Positions 53,281 to 64,000 of a stretch of 64,000 nt of DNA are shown one piece after another (within the stretch, counting starts at the first letter, position 1; the number at the start of each line of letters is the position of its first letter). The position numbers were made by a program, and so were the translations under genes. The notes under the pieces are model-generated. The model was not told the DNA's origin. It saw only the letters and a program-made list of their open reading frames with translations, and made no database searches. Origin of the DNA: Persicobacter sp. CCB-QB2 (GTDB taxonomy: Bacteria > Bacteroidota > Bacteroidia > Cytophagales > Cyclobacteriaceae); the NCBI RefSeq assembly GCF_001274635.1, contig NZ_LBGV01000001.1:1054001-1118000 (forward strand), given 5' to 3'.

Positions 53281-55128
53281 ATGTGCTTTCCTCAGTCCCC
53301 CACAAAATCCTTATTATCGGCTTCAACGGTTTATGGAATCATTTTGTCCTTACTATTGTTGTTATTTTTTCATACGGATTTATGGGCCCAGGCAACGAAA
53401 AGAGATTCACTGGCGCTGAAAATATCAGAAAGGATAGAGCAGCTTATCCTTCAGGATTCCCTGAATAGACTGCAATTGCAACAGGCTTTAGTCGAATATC
53501 AGCAGTTGGGGAATGCTGCCGTCCCGCTTGCATCTCCGACCGAAATAGATTCGCTGACACAGGAACATATTCATCAAAAGGAAAAAAATCAGCTGGTTCG
53601 CTTGCCGGTGATTCCTTTCGAAGAGGATACTATATTTTTTCTGTTGGATACCAGTATCACCCCTGCTCTGGAAAGGCGAAAAGATCTGATTGAAGGGAAT
53701 ATTCAATATGTGGTGGATCATTATTTGTATTTTGAAGATTCTCTAAAGATCATACATGAGCCTCATTTTAGTCAAATTGTATATCATGACACCGTGTTAA
53801 TGGTCTTAAATGAGTATGATGCCCTATTGGCCGATACCTTATTGCAGCCATTAGCAGAAACCTACCGGTCAGCGATTGATCATTCCATTAGTGCAAATGT
53901 GTCTCAGCGTAATTTGCTGTCCATTGCCATGGCTTTAGGTCTCTTGGTGGGGCTTTTCTTTCTGGTAAAGCTTATCCGACGTTTTTTCCGCTGGATGACC
54001 AAGAAAATATGGGACCATCGGGAGGACTGGTTTAAAACCATAAAGTACAAGGGCGTAGATTTTTTGAATGCAGAACAGCAGGAGACTATTGTGAAGCGCC
54101 TTTTGACTCTAGTGGAATATGCTTTCCTGTTTCTGGTAGTTTATCTCTGCCTGCCCTTATTGTTCAGTGTGTTCCCTCCGGCTCAGCGCTTTGCAGATAA
54201 GTTGTTTGCCTTTATTTGGGATCCGATCAAAGCGGTTTTCCTGGCTGTTTTGGATTATTTGCCCAACCTCTTTTTTATTATGGTGATAGTAGTCGTTTTT
54301 CGGTATTTGATTCAGGGAACACGGGCTATTTTTAACGAAATCAAGGTGGGCAAAATTAAGATTAGCGGTTTTTATCCTGAATGGGCAAAGCCTACATTGA
54401 AGATTATTACTTTTCTGCTTTATTCCTTCATGCTGGTGTTAATCTTTCCTTATTTGCCCGGTGCACAGTCCGAGGCTTTTAAAGGTATCTCTGTATTTGT
54501 CGGGGTATTGATTTCTATCGGTTCCAGTTCGGCGATTACCAACTCTATCGCCGGCATCGTCATCACTTATATGCGCCCGTTTACCATTGGGGATTGGGTG
54601 GAAGTTGCCGGTATCCGTGGCGAGTTGATCGAGCGCTCTATGTTTGTAATTCGCATGCGAACCAATGAAAATAAGATTATTACCATTCCGAATTCTTCTG
54701 TACTTTCCAATAATTCTATTAATCTAAGTGTCAGTAACCAACGGTTCAAGCTGATTATTCATACAGAAGTAACGATCGGTTATGATGTGCCCTGGAGAAG
54801 GGTTCGAGACTTGTTGATTAGGTCTGCGCAGGAAACGGATGGTATTTTGCAGGATCCTACGCCTTTTGTCCTCACTACCAAACTGAATGATTTTTATATC
54901 GAATACAGTATCCGATGCTGTACCAATTATCCCGGGAAAATTCCCAGAACCCTGGCGTTATTGAATCAGAATATTCTGGACAATTTTAATAGAGGAGGAG
55001 TAGAGATTTTATCTCCCCACTTCAGGGCGCAGCGCAGCGGGGAGGATATTACCATTATCAACCAAAAGGAGTATCCGGAAATGTGGGACATAGGAGATAA
55101 AGGGGAAGAGGATAAACCTCAGCATTAG
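53281..55128 (+). CDS. MscS family mechanosensitive ion channel
   Basis: A 615-residue protein with a signal peptide (cleavage after LWAQA). A long periplasmic region of about 170 residues follows, then several transmembrane segments, ending in the MscS pore helix and beta domain (GVLISIGSSSAITNSIAGIV, RPFTIGDWVEVAG, IPNSSVLSNNSI). It is a large MscS-type channel that releases solutes at hypo-osmotic shock. It ends 1 bp before a convergent GNAT gene. Confidence 0.9.
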   Translation: MCFPQSPTKSLLSASTVYGIILSLLLLLFFHTDLWAQATKRDSLALKISERIEQLILQDSLNRLQLQQALVEYQQLGNAAVPLASPTEIDSLTQEHIHQKEKNQLVRLPVIPFEEDTIFFLLDTSITPALERRKDLIEGNIQYVVDHYLYFEDSLKIIHEPHFSQIVYHDTVLMVLNEYDALLADTLLQPLAETYRSAIDHSISANVSQRNLLSIAMALGLLVGLFFLVKLIRRFFRWMTKKIWDHREDWFKTIKYKGVDFLNAEQQETIVKRLLTLVEYAFLFLVVYLCLPLLFSVFPPAQRFADKLFAFIWDPIKAVFLAVLDYLPNLFFIMVIVVVFRYLIQGTRAIFNEIKVGKIKISGFYPEWAKPTLKIITFLLYSFMLVLIFPYLPGAQSEAFKGISVFVGVLISIGSSSAITNSIAGIVITYMRPFTIGDWVEVAGIRGELIERSMFVIRMRTNENKIITIPNSSVLSNNSINLSVSNQRFKLIIHTEVTIGYDVPWRRVRDLLIRSAQETDGILQDPTPFVLTTKLNDFYIEYSIRCCTNYPGKIPRTLALLNQNILDNFNRGGVEILSPHFRAQRSGEDITIINQKEYPEMWDIGDKGEEDKPQH

Positions 55129-55129
55129 T

Positions 55130-55594
55130 TTATTGGGCAGCCATATTATCTAAATCTAATTTGAGGCGTAGCATATCCTTATGTTGGATTCCTAATTCAA
55201 AAATGGGGGCGGGGTAATTGTTTAGAAAATGATCCTTCAGAATTTTATCCACTCTGAATCCTGCCTTTTGGTAAAAGGCGAGCTGATAGCCAAAGGTGCC
55301 CGTGCCCAATTCTATGGAGGAGAAACGATGAAGCAGTGCCCATTGAATACTTTCCTTCAGTAGCTGGCTGCCAATACCTTTTTTTTGGTATTGTGGGTAT
55401 ACTGCGATGTTCATTAACTCCAACTTACTTTCGCTGGTTTCCAGAAAGACTATGATGCCTTCAATATTTCCCTCAGAAATGGCGGCCAAAATTTTACTTT
55501 GAGGCAAATATTCCTGAACCACAGATTCATCGGGATCTGCTAAAAGCAGGAGATCCATGGGCGTTTCATTGGGTTGTAAAAATTTGAATTCCAT
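55130..55594 (-). CDS. GNAT family N-acetyltransferase
   Basis: A 154-residue GNAT. LELMNIAVYPQYQKKGIGSQLL contains the acetyl-CoA loop (QKKGIGS), and ELGTGTFGYQLAFYQKAGFR the C-terminal motif. The substrate cannot be told; some close relatives with this AFYQKAGF tail are aminoglycoside-like or peptide acetyltransferases. Its end meets the MscS gene end with a 1-bp gap. Confidence 0.83.
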   Translation of the reverse strand: MEFKFLQPNETPMDLLLLADPDESVVQEYLPQSKILAAISEGNIEGIIVFLETSESKLELMNIAVYPQYQKKGIGSQLLKESIQWALLHRFSSIELGTGTFGYQLAFYQKAGFRVDKILKDHFLNNYPAPIFELGIQHKDMLRLKLDLDNMAAQ

Positions 55595-55610
55595 AACTAA
55601 GTATAAGCAA

Positions 55611-55647
55611 AAAAATAAAAAAAGGCACCCCTCAGTGGAATGCCTTT
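55611..55647 (-). terminator. terminator after the downstream acetate kinase gene
   Basis: On the minus strand AAAGGCATTCC pairs with GGGGTGCCTTT around ACTGA, then T-run. Confidence 0.82.
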
Positions 55648-55669
55648 CTGAAATATTTTTAGGAATTTA

Positions 55670-56872
55670 TTACAAATTAGAAACGATATTTTCCGTATCC
55701 CTTGCAATCATGTATTCTTCATTGGTTGGTACCACCATTACATCTACTTTAGAATCTTCTGTAGAAACAATGGTTTCCGTTCCAAAGGTTTTAGCGTTCA
55801 ATTCTTTATTGATCTCCAAACCTAAGTAACCAAAGTTGCTGCTTACGTCCTCACGAACATAGAAAGCATTTTCACCAATACCTCCGGTGAAGATGATCAA
55901 ATCAACCCCATTCATTACGGCAGTATAGGAACCAATGTATTTGGCAATTCGCTGACAGTACATATCATAAGACAATTTCGCCTGCTCATTACCGTCTTTC
56001 ATAGCTGCTAAGATATCGCGCATATCCGAGGATACACCAGATACACCCAACATACCAGAGCGTTTGTTAATTAAACTATTGGCTGTATTGGCATCAATAC
56101 CTTCCTGAATCATGATGTAAGTCAAAACACCCAAATCCACATCACCGGCACGGGTACCCATGATCATACCTTCGGTTGGGGTCATCCCCATGGAGGTATC
56201 CACAGACTTACCATACTGGATAGCGGTTACCGAGGCACCACCACCCAGGTGACAGCTGATGATTTTCTTAGTGGTAATATCCCAACCGCGAATTTCACAA
56301 GCACGTTCTGCTACATATTGATGAGAGGTCCCGTGGAAACCGTAACGACGAATACCATATTTCTTGTAAAGCTGATATGGAATGGCGTACATATAAGATT
56401 TCGCCGGCATGGTCTGGTGGAAAGCGGTATCGAATACTGCCACCTGAGGTACCTCAGGAAGAAGGGTGTCGATAGCGCTGATTCCCATCATATTGGCCGG
56501 GTTATGCAATGGCGCTAAGTCAAAAAGCTTGTTAATGCTCTTTCTGACCTCATCATTGATCAGGGTAGAAGTTTTGAAGCGCTCACCACCATGCGTTACA
56601 CGGTGACCCACCGCATTGATTTCGTTCAGACTCTTAATTACGCCGTGTTTCTCGGAAGTGATGATTCCCAAAACGTACTCAATACCCTGAGTGTGGTCGT
56701 TAATTTCTCCGTCAAAGACTACTTTATCCCCATTAGGTTTTTTAATGGTTAAAAAAGCCCCTGCTAATCCTACTTTTTCTACCAATCCCGTGATTTTCAC
56801 CTCGCGTGAATCAGTGTCGAATAATTGAAACTTGATGGATGACGATCCACAGTTTAGGACAAGAATGTTCAT
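55670..56872 (-). CDS. ackA: acetate kinase (downstream copy)
   Basis: A 400-residue ASKHA-family kinase that interconverts acetate plus ATP with acetyl phosphate. It has LNCGSSSIKFQL, GHRVTHGGE, FDTAFHQTMP, RRYGFHGTSH, CHLGGGAS and FTGGIGENA, all as in AckA. Full length. It is the last gene of a minus-strand pta-hbd-ackA-ackA group. Compared with the neighbouring copy it differs throughout (for example VSGVSSDMRD versus ITGISSDMRD), so the duplication is old. Confidence 0.95.
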   Translation of the reverse strand: MNILVLNCGSSSIKFQLFDTDSREVKITGLVEKVGLAGAFLTIKKPNGDKVVFDGEINDHTQGIEYVLGIITSEKHGVIKSLNEINAVGHRVTHGGERFKTSTLINDEVRKSINKLFDLAPLHNPANMMGISAIDTLLPEVPQVAVFDTAFHQTMPAKSYMYAIPYQLYKKYGIRRYGFHGTSHQYVAERACEIRGWDITTKKIISCHLGGGASVTAIQYGKSVDTSMGMTPTEGMIMGTRAGDVDLGVLTYIMIQEGIDANTANSLINKRSGMLGVSGVSSDMRDILAAMKDGNEQAKLSYDMYCQRIAKYIGSYTAVMNGVDLIIFTGGIGENAFYVREDVSSNFGYLGLEINKELNAKTFGTETIVSTEDSKVDVMVVPTNEEYMIARDTENIVSNL

Positions 56873-56949
56873 GTATTATGAAGGATTTGTTAATTACTAT
56901 ATTATCATTTGAAAATAAGTATTAAGCCAAAGCGGGGTTGATCGTCGGG

Positions 56950-56980
56950 AAAGCAGGGCCTGAAAATCAAGCCCTGTTTT
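56950..56980 (-). terminator. hairpin between the two acetate kinase genes
   Basis: CAGGGC pairs with GCCCTG around a TTGATTTTCAG-type loop, with a weak T-rich tail. It could partly end transcription after the first ackA. Confidence 0.55.
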
Positions 56981-56983
56981 CAT

Positions 56984-58204
56984 TTATGAACTTACACTTA
57001 AAACCTGTTCAGAAAGACGGTAGGTGTCTTCGGCGATGACCAACTCTTCGTTAGTCGGTACTACCATAACCGTAACTTTGGAGCCTGGTTTGGTAATTAC
57101 CTTTTCTTCTGCCCGGAATGATTTATTGATCTCGTGGTCAAAATCCACGCCCATAAATTCTAATCCCCGGCATACTCCTTCCCGGGTGGCATCTCCATTT
57201 TCGCCCACCCCTCCGGTGAAAACGATGGCGTCAACGCCTCCCATGGCTACCGCATAAGCACCAATATATTTCTTGATACGATAATCATACATGTCCAAAG
57301 CCAGCTGGGCACGGTCATTACCTTTTTCAAAGGCTTCCAATTCTATATCTCTCATGTCTGAGGAGATGCCCGTAATGCCCAAAACGCCGGAGCGTTTGTT
57401 GATTAACGTATTGGCGGTATTGACACTGATGTCTTCTTTCTTCATGATAAAGGTTAACACCCCAAGGTCCAAATCCCCGGCACGCGTTCCCATAATCATG
57501 CCCTCTACAGGCGTCAGTCCCATAGAAGTATCGACGGATTTCCCACCATCAACCGCAGCGACAGAAGCTCCACCGCCTAAATGGCAGGTGATAATCTTCG
57601 CCTTACTGTAGTCCAGCCCCAAGATTTCACAAGCCCTACGTGAAACGTATTTGTGTGAGGTCCCATGGAAACCATATCGTCGAATTCCATACTTCTTATA
57701 TAATTCATATGGAATAGCGTACATATAGGCATGTGCCGGCATTGATTGGTGAAAAGCAGTGTCAAAAACCGCTACCTGAGGTGCTTCCGGTAAAAGTTCC
57801 ATCATAGAGCGAACCCCTAAAAGGTTCGGCGGATTGTGCAAAGGAGCCAAATCGATACATTTCTCAATTTCTGCCAATACGCTTTCGTCTATCAAAGCAG
57901 AATCTTTAAAAGCTTCTCCTCCGTGGACTACGCGATGGCCGATCGCATCAATTTCATTTAATTCCTTCACCACACCATATTTCTCACTCTTCAGCACGCC
58001 GAGTATGTACTCGATGCCGATTTTGTGATCCATGATGTCGCCTTCCAAAATGACTTTATTGCCGTCTTTATCCTTGGTTTTTAAGAATGCTCCGGTCAAT
58101 CCAATTTTTTCTACAATCCCGTTGGCTAACTCTGTAGCCTTCGGCATCGCAAGCAATTGGTATTTGATTGAGGAGCTTCCGCAGTTTAATACTAAAATTT
58201 TCAT
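56984..58204 (-). CDS. ackA: acetate kinase (upstream copy)
   Basis: A 406-residue acetate kinase with LNCGSSSIKYQL, GHRVVHGGE, FDTAFHQSMP, RRYGFHGTSH, CHLGGGAS and FTGGVGENG. All active-site motifs are intact, so both copies look functional. It lies between the dehydrogenase gene (43 bp upstream) and the second ackA (111 bp downstream). Butyrate or propionate kinase specificity for one copy is possible but not visible in sequence. Confidence 0.95.
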   Translation of the reverse strand: MKILVLNCGSSSIKYQLLAMPKATELANGIVEKIGLTGAFLKTKDKDGNKVILEGDIMDHKIGIEYILGVLKSEKYGVVKELNEIDAIGHRVVHGGEAFKDSALIDESVLAEIEKCIDLAPLHNPPNLLGVRSMMELLPEAPQVAVFDTAFHQSMPAHAYMYAIPYELYKKYGIRRYGFHGTSHKYVSRRACEILGLDYSKAKIITCHLGGGASVAAVDGGKSVDTSMGLTPVEGMIMGTRAGDLDLGVLTFIMKKEDISVNTANTLINKRSGVLGITGISSDMRDIELEAFEKGNDRAQLALDMYDYRIKKYIGAYAVAMGGVDAIVFTGGVGENGDATREGVCRGLEFMGVDFDHEINKSFRAEEKVITKPGSKVTVMVVPTNEELVIAEDTYRLSEQVLSVSS

Positions 58205-58247
58205 TGTTTGTGTGATTGTGATTGGGGTAAAGTCTTGCGACCCTTAT

Positions 58248-59204
58248 TTAGTCATGGATCTTGGATCCGTATTTGTCGTATTTATAGAATCCTTCACCCA
58301 CTGAACGGCCAGTCTTACCTGCTCTCATCAATTTTTTCAACATTGGAGAAGCTTTGTAGCGGGTGTTACCGAATTCGTTGTAAAGGTTATCCAACCAGCG
58401 GGTTACGCGATCAATACCAAAAAGATCTGCCGCCTCGAATGGCCCCATGGAGTTCCCCATGCCTAAACGCATCGTGGTATCGATATCTTCTTTGGTCGCT
58501 ACTCCTTCCATCAAAATGGAACAAGCCTCGTTGATCATCGGTGCGATCAGACGGGTAGAAATGATGCCTGGAGATTCTACTACAGGAATTACGGTTTTCT
58601 TTAACATTTTTGCAAAACGCTGCACACGCTCATATGCGGCTTCGGAAGTGTGCAAGCCACGGGCTACCTCCACGATTTCTGCATCTTCTACCGGGAAAAT
58701 GAAGTGTAGGGAGGCACAACGCTCCGGGTGATCCAATTCAGCGGCAAGCTCAGTGATCACCAAAGTAGTGGAGTTCGTAACGATTAAGCACTCCTCAGAA
58801 ACTACTTCTTCCGCTTTTTTGAAAATGGATTTGCGATCCGGAACACATTTCTCACGGGTGCGAGACTTGATCGCTTCAATAACGATATCGCTTTTTGCTA
58901 AGTCAGCATAAACGGTAGTTCCGGAAATGCGGGAAAGGATGGATTTCTTTTCAGAATCTGTTAAACCCCAACGTTCGATTTCCAAATCCAATGCGTGAGA
59001 CATGCCGTCCATCGCCTGGTCCACACGCTGTTGGCTCAATTCCAAGAAAACGACATCGAAACCACGGCGCGCACATAATAAGGCGATGGCTTGCCCAAGG
59101 AAGCCGCAACCTACGATACCTACATGGGAAAAGATGTTGTTCTTAGGAGCATCATTTCCTGCATGTAGGCCATATGATGCAATTGATTCTCTAATTTCAG
59201 ACAT
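58248..59204 (-). CDS. 3-hydroxybutyryl-CoA dehydrogenase
   Basis: A 318-residue short 3-hydroxyacyl-CoA dehydrogenase. An N-terminal extension of about 25 residues precedes VGIVGCGFLGQAIALLCARR (NAD loop GCGFLG). ASLHFIFPVEDAEIVEVARG holds the catalytic His, and PGIISTRLIAPMINEACSIL and GMGNSMGPFEAADLFGID follow. It oxidises 3-hydroxybutyryl-CoA to acetoacetyl-CoA or the reverse. It lies between pta and ackA, so a link between C4-CoA and acyl phosphate metabolism is suggested. Confidence 0.88.
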   Translation of the reverse strand: MSEIRESIASYGLHAGNDAPKNNIFSHVGIVGCGFLGQAIALLCARRGFDVVFLELSQQRVDQAMDGMSHALDLEIERWGLTDSEKKSILSRISGTTVYADLAKSDIVIEAIKSRTREKCVPDRKSIFKKAEEVVSEECLIVTNSTTLVITELAAELDHPERCASLHFIFPVEDAEIVEVARGLHTSEAAYERVQRFAKMLKKTVIPVVESPGIISTRLIAPMINEACSILMEGVATKEDIDTTMRLGMGNSMGPFEAADLFGIDRVTRWLDNLYNEFGNTRYKASPMLKKLMRAGKTGRSVGEGFYKYDKYGSKIHD

Positions 59205-59248
59205 TATTGATATAAAAGGATAAATATTTCGATAACTGTATTAACGCC

Positions 59249-59272
59249 AAAAGCCCGAGGATTTCCCCGGGC
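59249..59272 (-). terminator. terminator after pta
   Basis: GCCCGGGG pairs with CCTCGGGC around AAAT, followed by TTTT. It lies between pta and the dehydrogenase gene. Confidence 0.8.
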
Positions 59273-59282
59273 CAGTGCTTTA

Positions 59283-60284
59283 TTAAGCTTCTGCAGCCTG
59301 ATTTGCCGTAATGGCCACCAGGTTTACGATGTCATTCACGGAACATCCACGTGACAAATCATTGATTGGTGCTGCCATACCCTGAAGTACCGGGCCGATG
59401 GCTTCCGCACCTGCTAGTCGCTGTACCAATTTGTAACCAATGTTACCTGACTGTAGATCCGGGAATACCAAAACGTTGGCCTGACCGGCAATTTCAGAGC
59501 CCGGCGCTTTAGAAGCCCCCACTGCTGCTACAATGGCAGCATCTGCCTGCAATTCACCGTCAATTTTTAAATCAGGCGCTAATGCTTTTGCCAATGCCGT
59601 AGCTTCCGTTACTTTGTCTACAAATTCGTGTTTTGCTGAACCTTTAGTAGAGAAAGACAACATGGCCACTTTAGGGTCGATTTTAGCAATCGCTTTCGCA
59701 GTTTCCGCAGAAGAAACCGCAATTTGCGCCAATTGCTTCGCATCCGGGTTTGGTGTTACGGCACAATCCGCAAATACCATTAGCCCATCCTGACCATAGG
59801 TGTCATTTGGTAAAATCATTACAAACGCTCCTGATACAACAGAAATACCAGGTTTGGTTTTTACGACCTGGAAAGCAGGGCGCAATACATCGCCAGTGGC
59901 ATTTTGTGCGCCGGCAACCTCACCATCAGCATCACCCGCTTTAATCATAAGTGTCGCCAGGTATAATGGGTTTTCAACCAATTTGGAAGCTTGTTCCTCG
60001 GTCAAGCCTTTAGATTTTCTTAAATCTAATAGTAATTCGGTGTAAGCCTGTTTCTTGTCATGATTCGTAGGATCGATGATCGTCACCTTGTCCAAATTGT
60101 TTAAACCTAATCTTCCGGCTTCTTCCTGAATGGTATTCGGGTTTCCAATTAGGATGATATGTGCCAGACCTTCGGCAGCAATTTGGTCCGCTGCTTGCAA
60201 AGTACGTTCTTCCTCGCCTTCAGGAAGGACGATTCTTTTATTGTACTTTTTTGCGTTTTCCTTAATCTTCTCAATCAAACTCAT
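59283..60284 (-). CDS. pta: phosphate acetyltransferase
   Basis: A 333-residue short-form Pta that interconverts acetyl-CoA and acetyl phosphate. It starts IEKIKENAKKYNKRIVLPEGEEERT. It has AGDADGEVAGAQNATGDVLRPA, LSFSTKGSAKHEFVDKV, and APGSEIAGQANVLVFPDLQSGNIGYKLVQRL in the C-terminal half. With AckA it forms the acetate overflow/uptake pathway and makes ATP. First gene of the group; the 60285-60640 region upstream has no other gene. Confidence 0.95.
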   Translation of the reverse strand: MSLIEKIKENAKKYNKRIVLPEGEEERTLQAADQIAAEGLAHIILIGNPNTIQEEAGRLGLNNLDKVTIIDPTNHDKKQAYTELLLDLRKSKGLTEEQASKLVENPLYLATLMIKAGDADGEVAGAQNATGDVLRPAFQVVKTKPGISVVSGAFVMILPNDTYGQDGLMVFADCAVTPNPDAKQLAQIAVSSAETAKAIAKIDPKVAMLSFSTKGSAKHEFVDKVTEATALAKALAPDLKIDGELQADAAIVAAVGASKAPGSEIAGQANVLVFPDLQSGNIGYKLVQRLAGAEAIGPVLQGMAAPINDLSRGCSVNDIVNLVAITANQAAEA

Positions 60285-60642
60285 AACGGGCTTAACTTAT
60301 TTTTATTGTTAATCAAATGTTTCTTTATTTAAAAGTCGGGTATCGACTATTTTGCTTCGAATGTAACAAATTATTCCATTAATCGCTGTTTTTTGGCAGA
60401 CCAAAAATGATTTTGATCAAAGAAAATTTGTTATTCCTGCTGATCTGTGTTTCAGAATATGATAGATGTCTGCATTACGCTTGATTTTGTATTATTTCAA
60501 TCAGGGCTTTGCGTGTGTTTTGGTTAACCAATATAAGTAAAGGTCAATGTATTTATCCAAATTTGCAATTATTTAGGGCTTTATTCTAATGTAATTTTAC
60601 TTAGCCTTAAACATGATGATTGTCATGTAATTGCGCAAAATG

Positions 60643-60679
60643 TCAAAAAAAAGCCCATCCAGTCGGATGGGCTTTTTTC
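60643..60679 (-). terminator. terminator of yidC
   Basis: AAAAAAGCCCATCC pairs with GGATGGGCTTTTTT around AGTC. It is symmetric and could act on both strands. Confidence 0.92.
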
Positions 60680-60696
60680 AATAGTTTAATATTTAA

Positions 60697-62508
60697 TTAT
60701 TTCTTTTTCTTATTCTGGTCAGCAGTGCGTTGCTTTTGCATTTCCTGAGATTGCTTCATGGCTTCCTGAAGACGAGCCTGGAATCCGGTTTTCTTGCGGT
60801 TGCCGGCATTCTTTTTTGCTTCCTGTAATTTTGCATGGATGGCATCGTCATCTACAAATTTACGGATGGCGTAAGTCTGACCAAAAGTAATGATGTTAGA
60901 CAGGAAGTAGTAGTACGTCAAACCAGCAGGGAAATCATTCAGGAAGAAAATCATCATGATCGGCATCATGTACTGAATGCTTTTCATAGGTCCTTCCAAA
61001 TTCGTGTTTTGGTTCGTTGCCTTGGTGTAAAGGATGGTGGAAACCGTCATCAACAAGGTGAACAAGGAAACGTGATCTCCATAAAATGGGATAGAGAATG
61101 GAAGATCTAAAATACTATCAAAAGTGGATAGGTCATGTGCCCAAAGGAAAGATTCCTGACGTAATTCCACGGAGTTCGGGAAGAATCGGAACATCGCGAA
61201 CAGAATAGGCATCTGAAGCAGCATCGGGATACAACCACTTAGTGGGTTTACGCCTGCTTTAGAGTACAATTCCATCTGTGCGGATTGTTGTTTCTGCATG
61301 TCGTCCGGATGCTGTTCCTTGATTTCAGCAAGTTCCGGCTGCAACACCCGCATTTTTGCCATGGACAGATAAGACTTATAAGTCATCGGGAACAACAACA
61401 TCTTAATCACCAATACCAGCATCAGGATGATCAATCCGTAGTTGGAGGTGAATTTCTCAAAGAAGTGAAAGATATTGATGATGATGTATTTGTTGACATA
61501 CTTGAAAATGAACCAGCCCAGGTTGAGGTTTTGGTCAAAACCAGGCGCTACTTCTTTCAGGATATCGTACTGGTTAGGTCCAAAGAAGAATTCAATGGAC
61601 TGATCTGCATTGTAGTCAAAAGTCGCGCGGCCAATTTTCACCGTCGTGCTGTCATTCGCAGGCGTTTCAATACTGACTTCCGAAACTTTTACCGCAGTCG
61701 ATGGAATTACAGAAGATGTGAAAAACTTCTGCTTAAAAGCAATCCAGCTGATTTGTTCCGCCGGAGAAGCAATTTCTTTATCACTGGAAGACATGGAAAG
61801 TTCTTCGAAGTCCCCACCGGCAGTGTAATAATGTGCAGTGGTGTTCATACGAGCACCAGCACGGCTATCCAAATCAGGCTCTACTCTTTTGAGGCGGTTG
61901 GTCCAGTCAAAAGCAATGGTTTGTGAATTCAGGGAGCTCCCCAAATTGTTTAATTTGGTGTCAGCGTTTAAGGTATAACCTTCTTCCGACAGGGTGTAGC
62001 TTTGCTGAATGCTACCATTTCCCACTTGCAAATTAAAAGTAATGGTGTTGCCATTAAGCTGAGGAGTGGAAAAGTATAATTCCGAAAGGTTTACATTGCG
62101 ACCTTCAAACTGAATCGTACGATTGAGTTGAGAAGATTCCTCATCTAAAAGAATTAAAGGCTTTTGGTCGTAAGTTTTATATTTTTTCAATTCCACAGAA
62201 GCAATGCTTGCGCCTTTGGAAGAGAAAATCACTTTAATGTCTTCGTTTTCTAAAGTGGCATTAGTGGCAGTTCCGGTAGTGGCCTCTGCTAAATTGCCAA
62301 ATTTTTGCTGGTTGATAAGGGCTTGAACGGAGTCCGGAAGTGCCGGCGTTTCCGCTGGTTGGGAAGGCTGAGTAGTCGTCTGCTCGACTTTTGCTGCTTC
62401 AACGGCTTGCTGTTTTGCTAAATCCTCTTCGGATGGTGCAAAAAAGTAGCCGTAGGCGAGAAGTAGGGCAGAGATAAGTACTAAGCCTGTTACTTGATTT
62501 TTGTCCAT
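60697..62508 (-). CDS. yidC: membrane protein insertase YidC
   Basis: A 603-residue protein with an N-terminal transmembrane helix (VTGLVLISALLLAYGYFF) and a large periplasmic beta-domain. The C-terminal five-helix insertase core shows YGLIILMLVLVIKMLLFPMT, the cytosolic coiled hairpin, and PMMMIFFLNDFPAGLTYYYFLSN. The tail is Lys-rich. It inserts and folds inner-membrane proteins with or without Sec. It follows pyrG on the same strand, with a terminator between. Confidence 0.96.
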   Translation of the reverse strand: MDKNQVTGLVLISALLLAYGYFFAPSEEDLAKQQAVEAAKVEQTTTQPSQPAETPALPDSVQALINQQKFGNLAEATTGTATNATLENEDIKVIFSSKGASIASVELKKYKTYDQKPLILLDEESSQLNRTIQFEGRNVNLSELYFSTPQLNGNTITFNLQVGNGSIQQSYTLSEEGYTLNADTKLNNLGSSLNSQTIAFDWTNRLKRVEPDLDSRAGARMNTTAHYYTAGGDFEELSMSSSDKEIASPAEQISWIAFKQKFFTSSVIPSTAVKVSEVSIETPANDSTTVKIGRATFDYNADQSIEFFFGPNQYDILKEVAPGFDQNLNLGWFIFKYVNKYIIINIFHFFEKFTSNYGLIILMLVLVIKMLLFPMTYKSYLSMAKMRVLQPELAEIKEQHPDDMQKQQSAQMELYSKAGVNPLSGCIPMLLQMPILFAMFRFFPNSVELRQESFLWAHDLSTFDSILDLPFSIPFYGDHVSLFTLLMTVSTILYTKATNQNTNLEGPMKSIQYMMPIMMIFFLNDFPAGLTYYYFLSNIITFGQTYAIRKFVDDDAIHAKLQEAKKNAGNRKKTGFQARLQEAMKQSQEMQKQRTADQNKKKK

Positions 62509-62572
62509 AATTAAACGTCAATTCTAAAAATTGATCCTGGTTATTTCGATTTTAAGAAACGCGAATTTAATG

Positions 62573-62612
62573 AAAAAAAACACCTCGATGAACCATCGAG
62601 GTGTTTTTTAAA
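62573..62612 (-). terminator. terminator of pyrG
   Basis: AAAAAACACCTCGATG pairs with CATCGAGGTGTTTTTT around GTTC. A perfect stem followed by T-run. Confidence 0.93.
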
Positions 62613-62628
62613 AGCTATATTAATGCTA

Positions 62629-64000
<1,372 letters not shown>

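Overview
The window looks like the chromosome of a free-living member of the Bacteroidota, probably order Cytophagales. Evidence: gliding/type IX secretion genes (gldC, a PorP/SprF protein, a PorE-like OmpA protein), Bacteroidota families such as DUF3078 and DUF349, an ExbBD-TonB cluster with TPR and beta-barrel partners, and several promoters of the Bacteroidota type (TTTG, 19-20 bp, TAnnTTTG). Base composition is moderate and no phage, integron, CRISPR, rRNA or tRNA was seen. The genus is not certain.

Layout. 1-9.8 kb: a cut-off amino-acid dehydrogenase, a glycosyltransferase, pdxH, yqgE (frameshifted), a DUF349 protein, a PspC protein, a GH15 enzyme (frameshifted), a YdcF protein and a DUF3078 protein. 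10-16.4 kb: a partial complex I operon, nuoI-J-H-K-L, then a GNAT gene. NuoI carries a C-terminal extension of seven full and one partial copy of a 37-residue repeat. 16.4-24 kb: GNAT, metG, two paralogous secreted proteins of unknown function and a class V aminotransferase. 24-36 kb: PorE-like protein plus dipeptidyl peptidase III, PorP/SprF (frameshifted), a degenerate Sua5-like protein, cca, a TPR protein, gldC, tas and holA. 36.3-44.2 kb: an envelope energy cluster (large TPR protein, beta-barrel, SPOR protein, ExbB, ExbD, TonB). 44.8-50.4 kb: a HigB-HigA-like toxin-antitoxin pair, a membrane-tethered LamG-SARP-like regulator and a GH3 beta-glucosidase. 50.6-55.6 kb: a UbiA-unknown-methyltransferase cassette, an MscS channel and a GNAT. 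55.7-64 kb (minus strand): pta, 3-hydroxyacyl-CoA dehydrogenase, two tandem acetate kinases, yidC and a cut-off pyrG.

Three things stand out. First, a dispersed intergenic element of about 220-240 bp with 17-bp terminal inverted repeats ending in TTAA occurs at least seven times, with further degenerate copies; several sit directly behind transcription terminators and one supplies the last codons and stop of a methyltransferase gene. Second, the LamG-transmembrane-winged helix/BTAD protein next to the GH3 gene looks like a one-component glycan sensor of unusual design. Third, five genes are each broken by one missing base in a short homopolymer. All five are repaired by adding one base, which points to sequencing undercalls rather than real decay.
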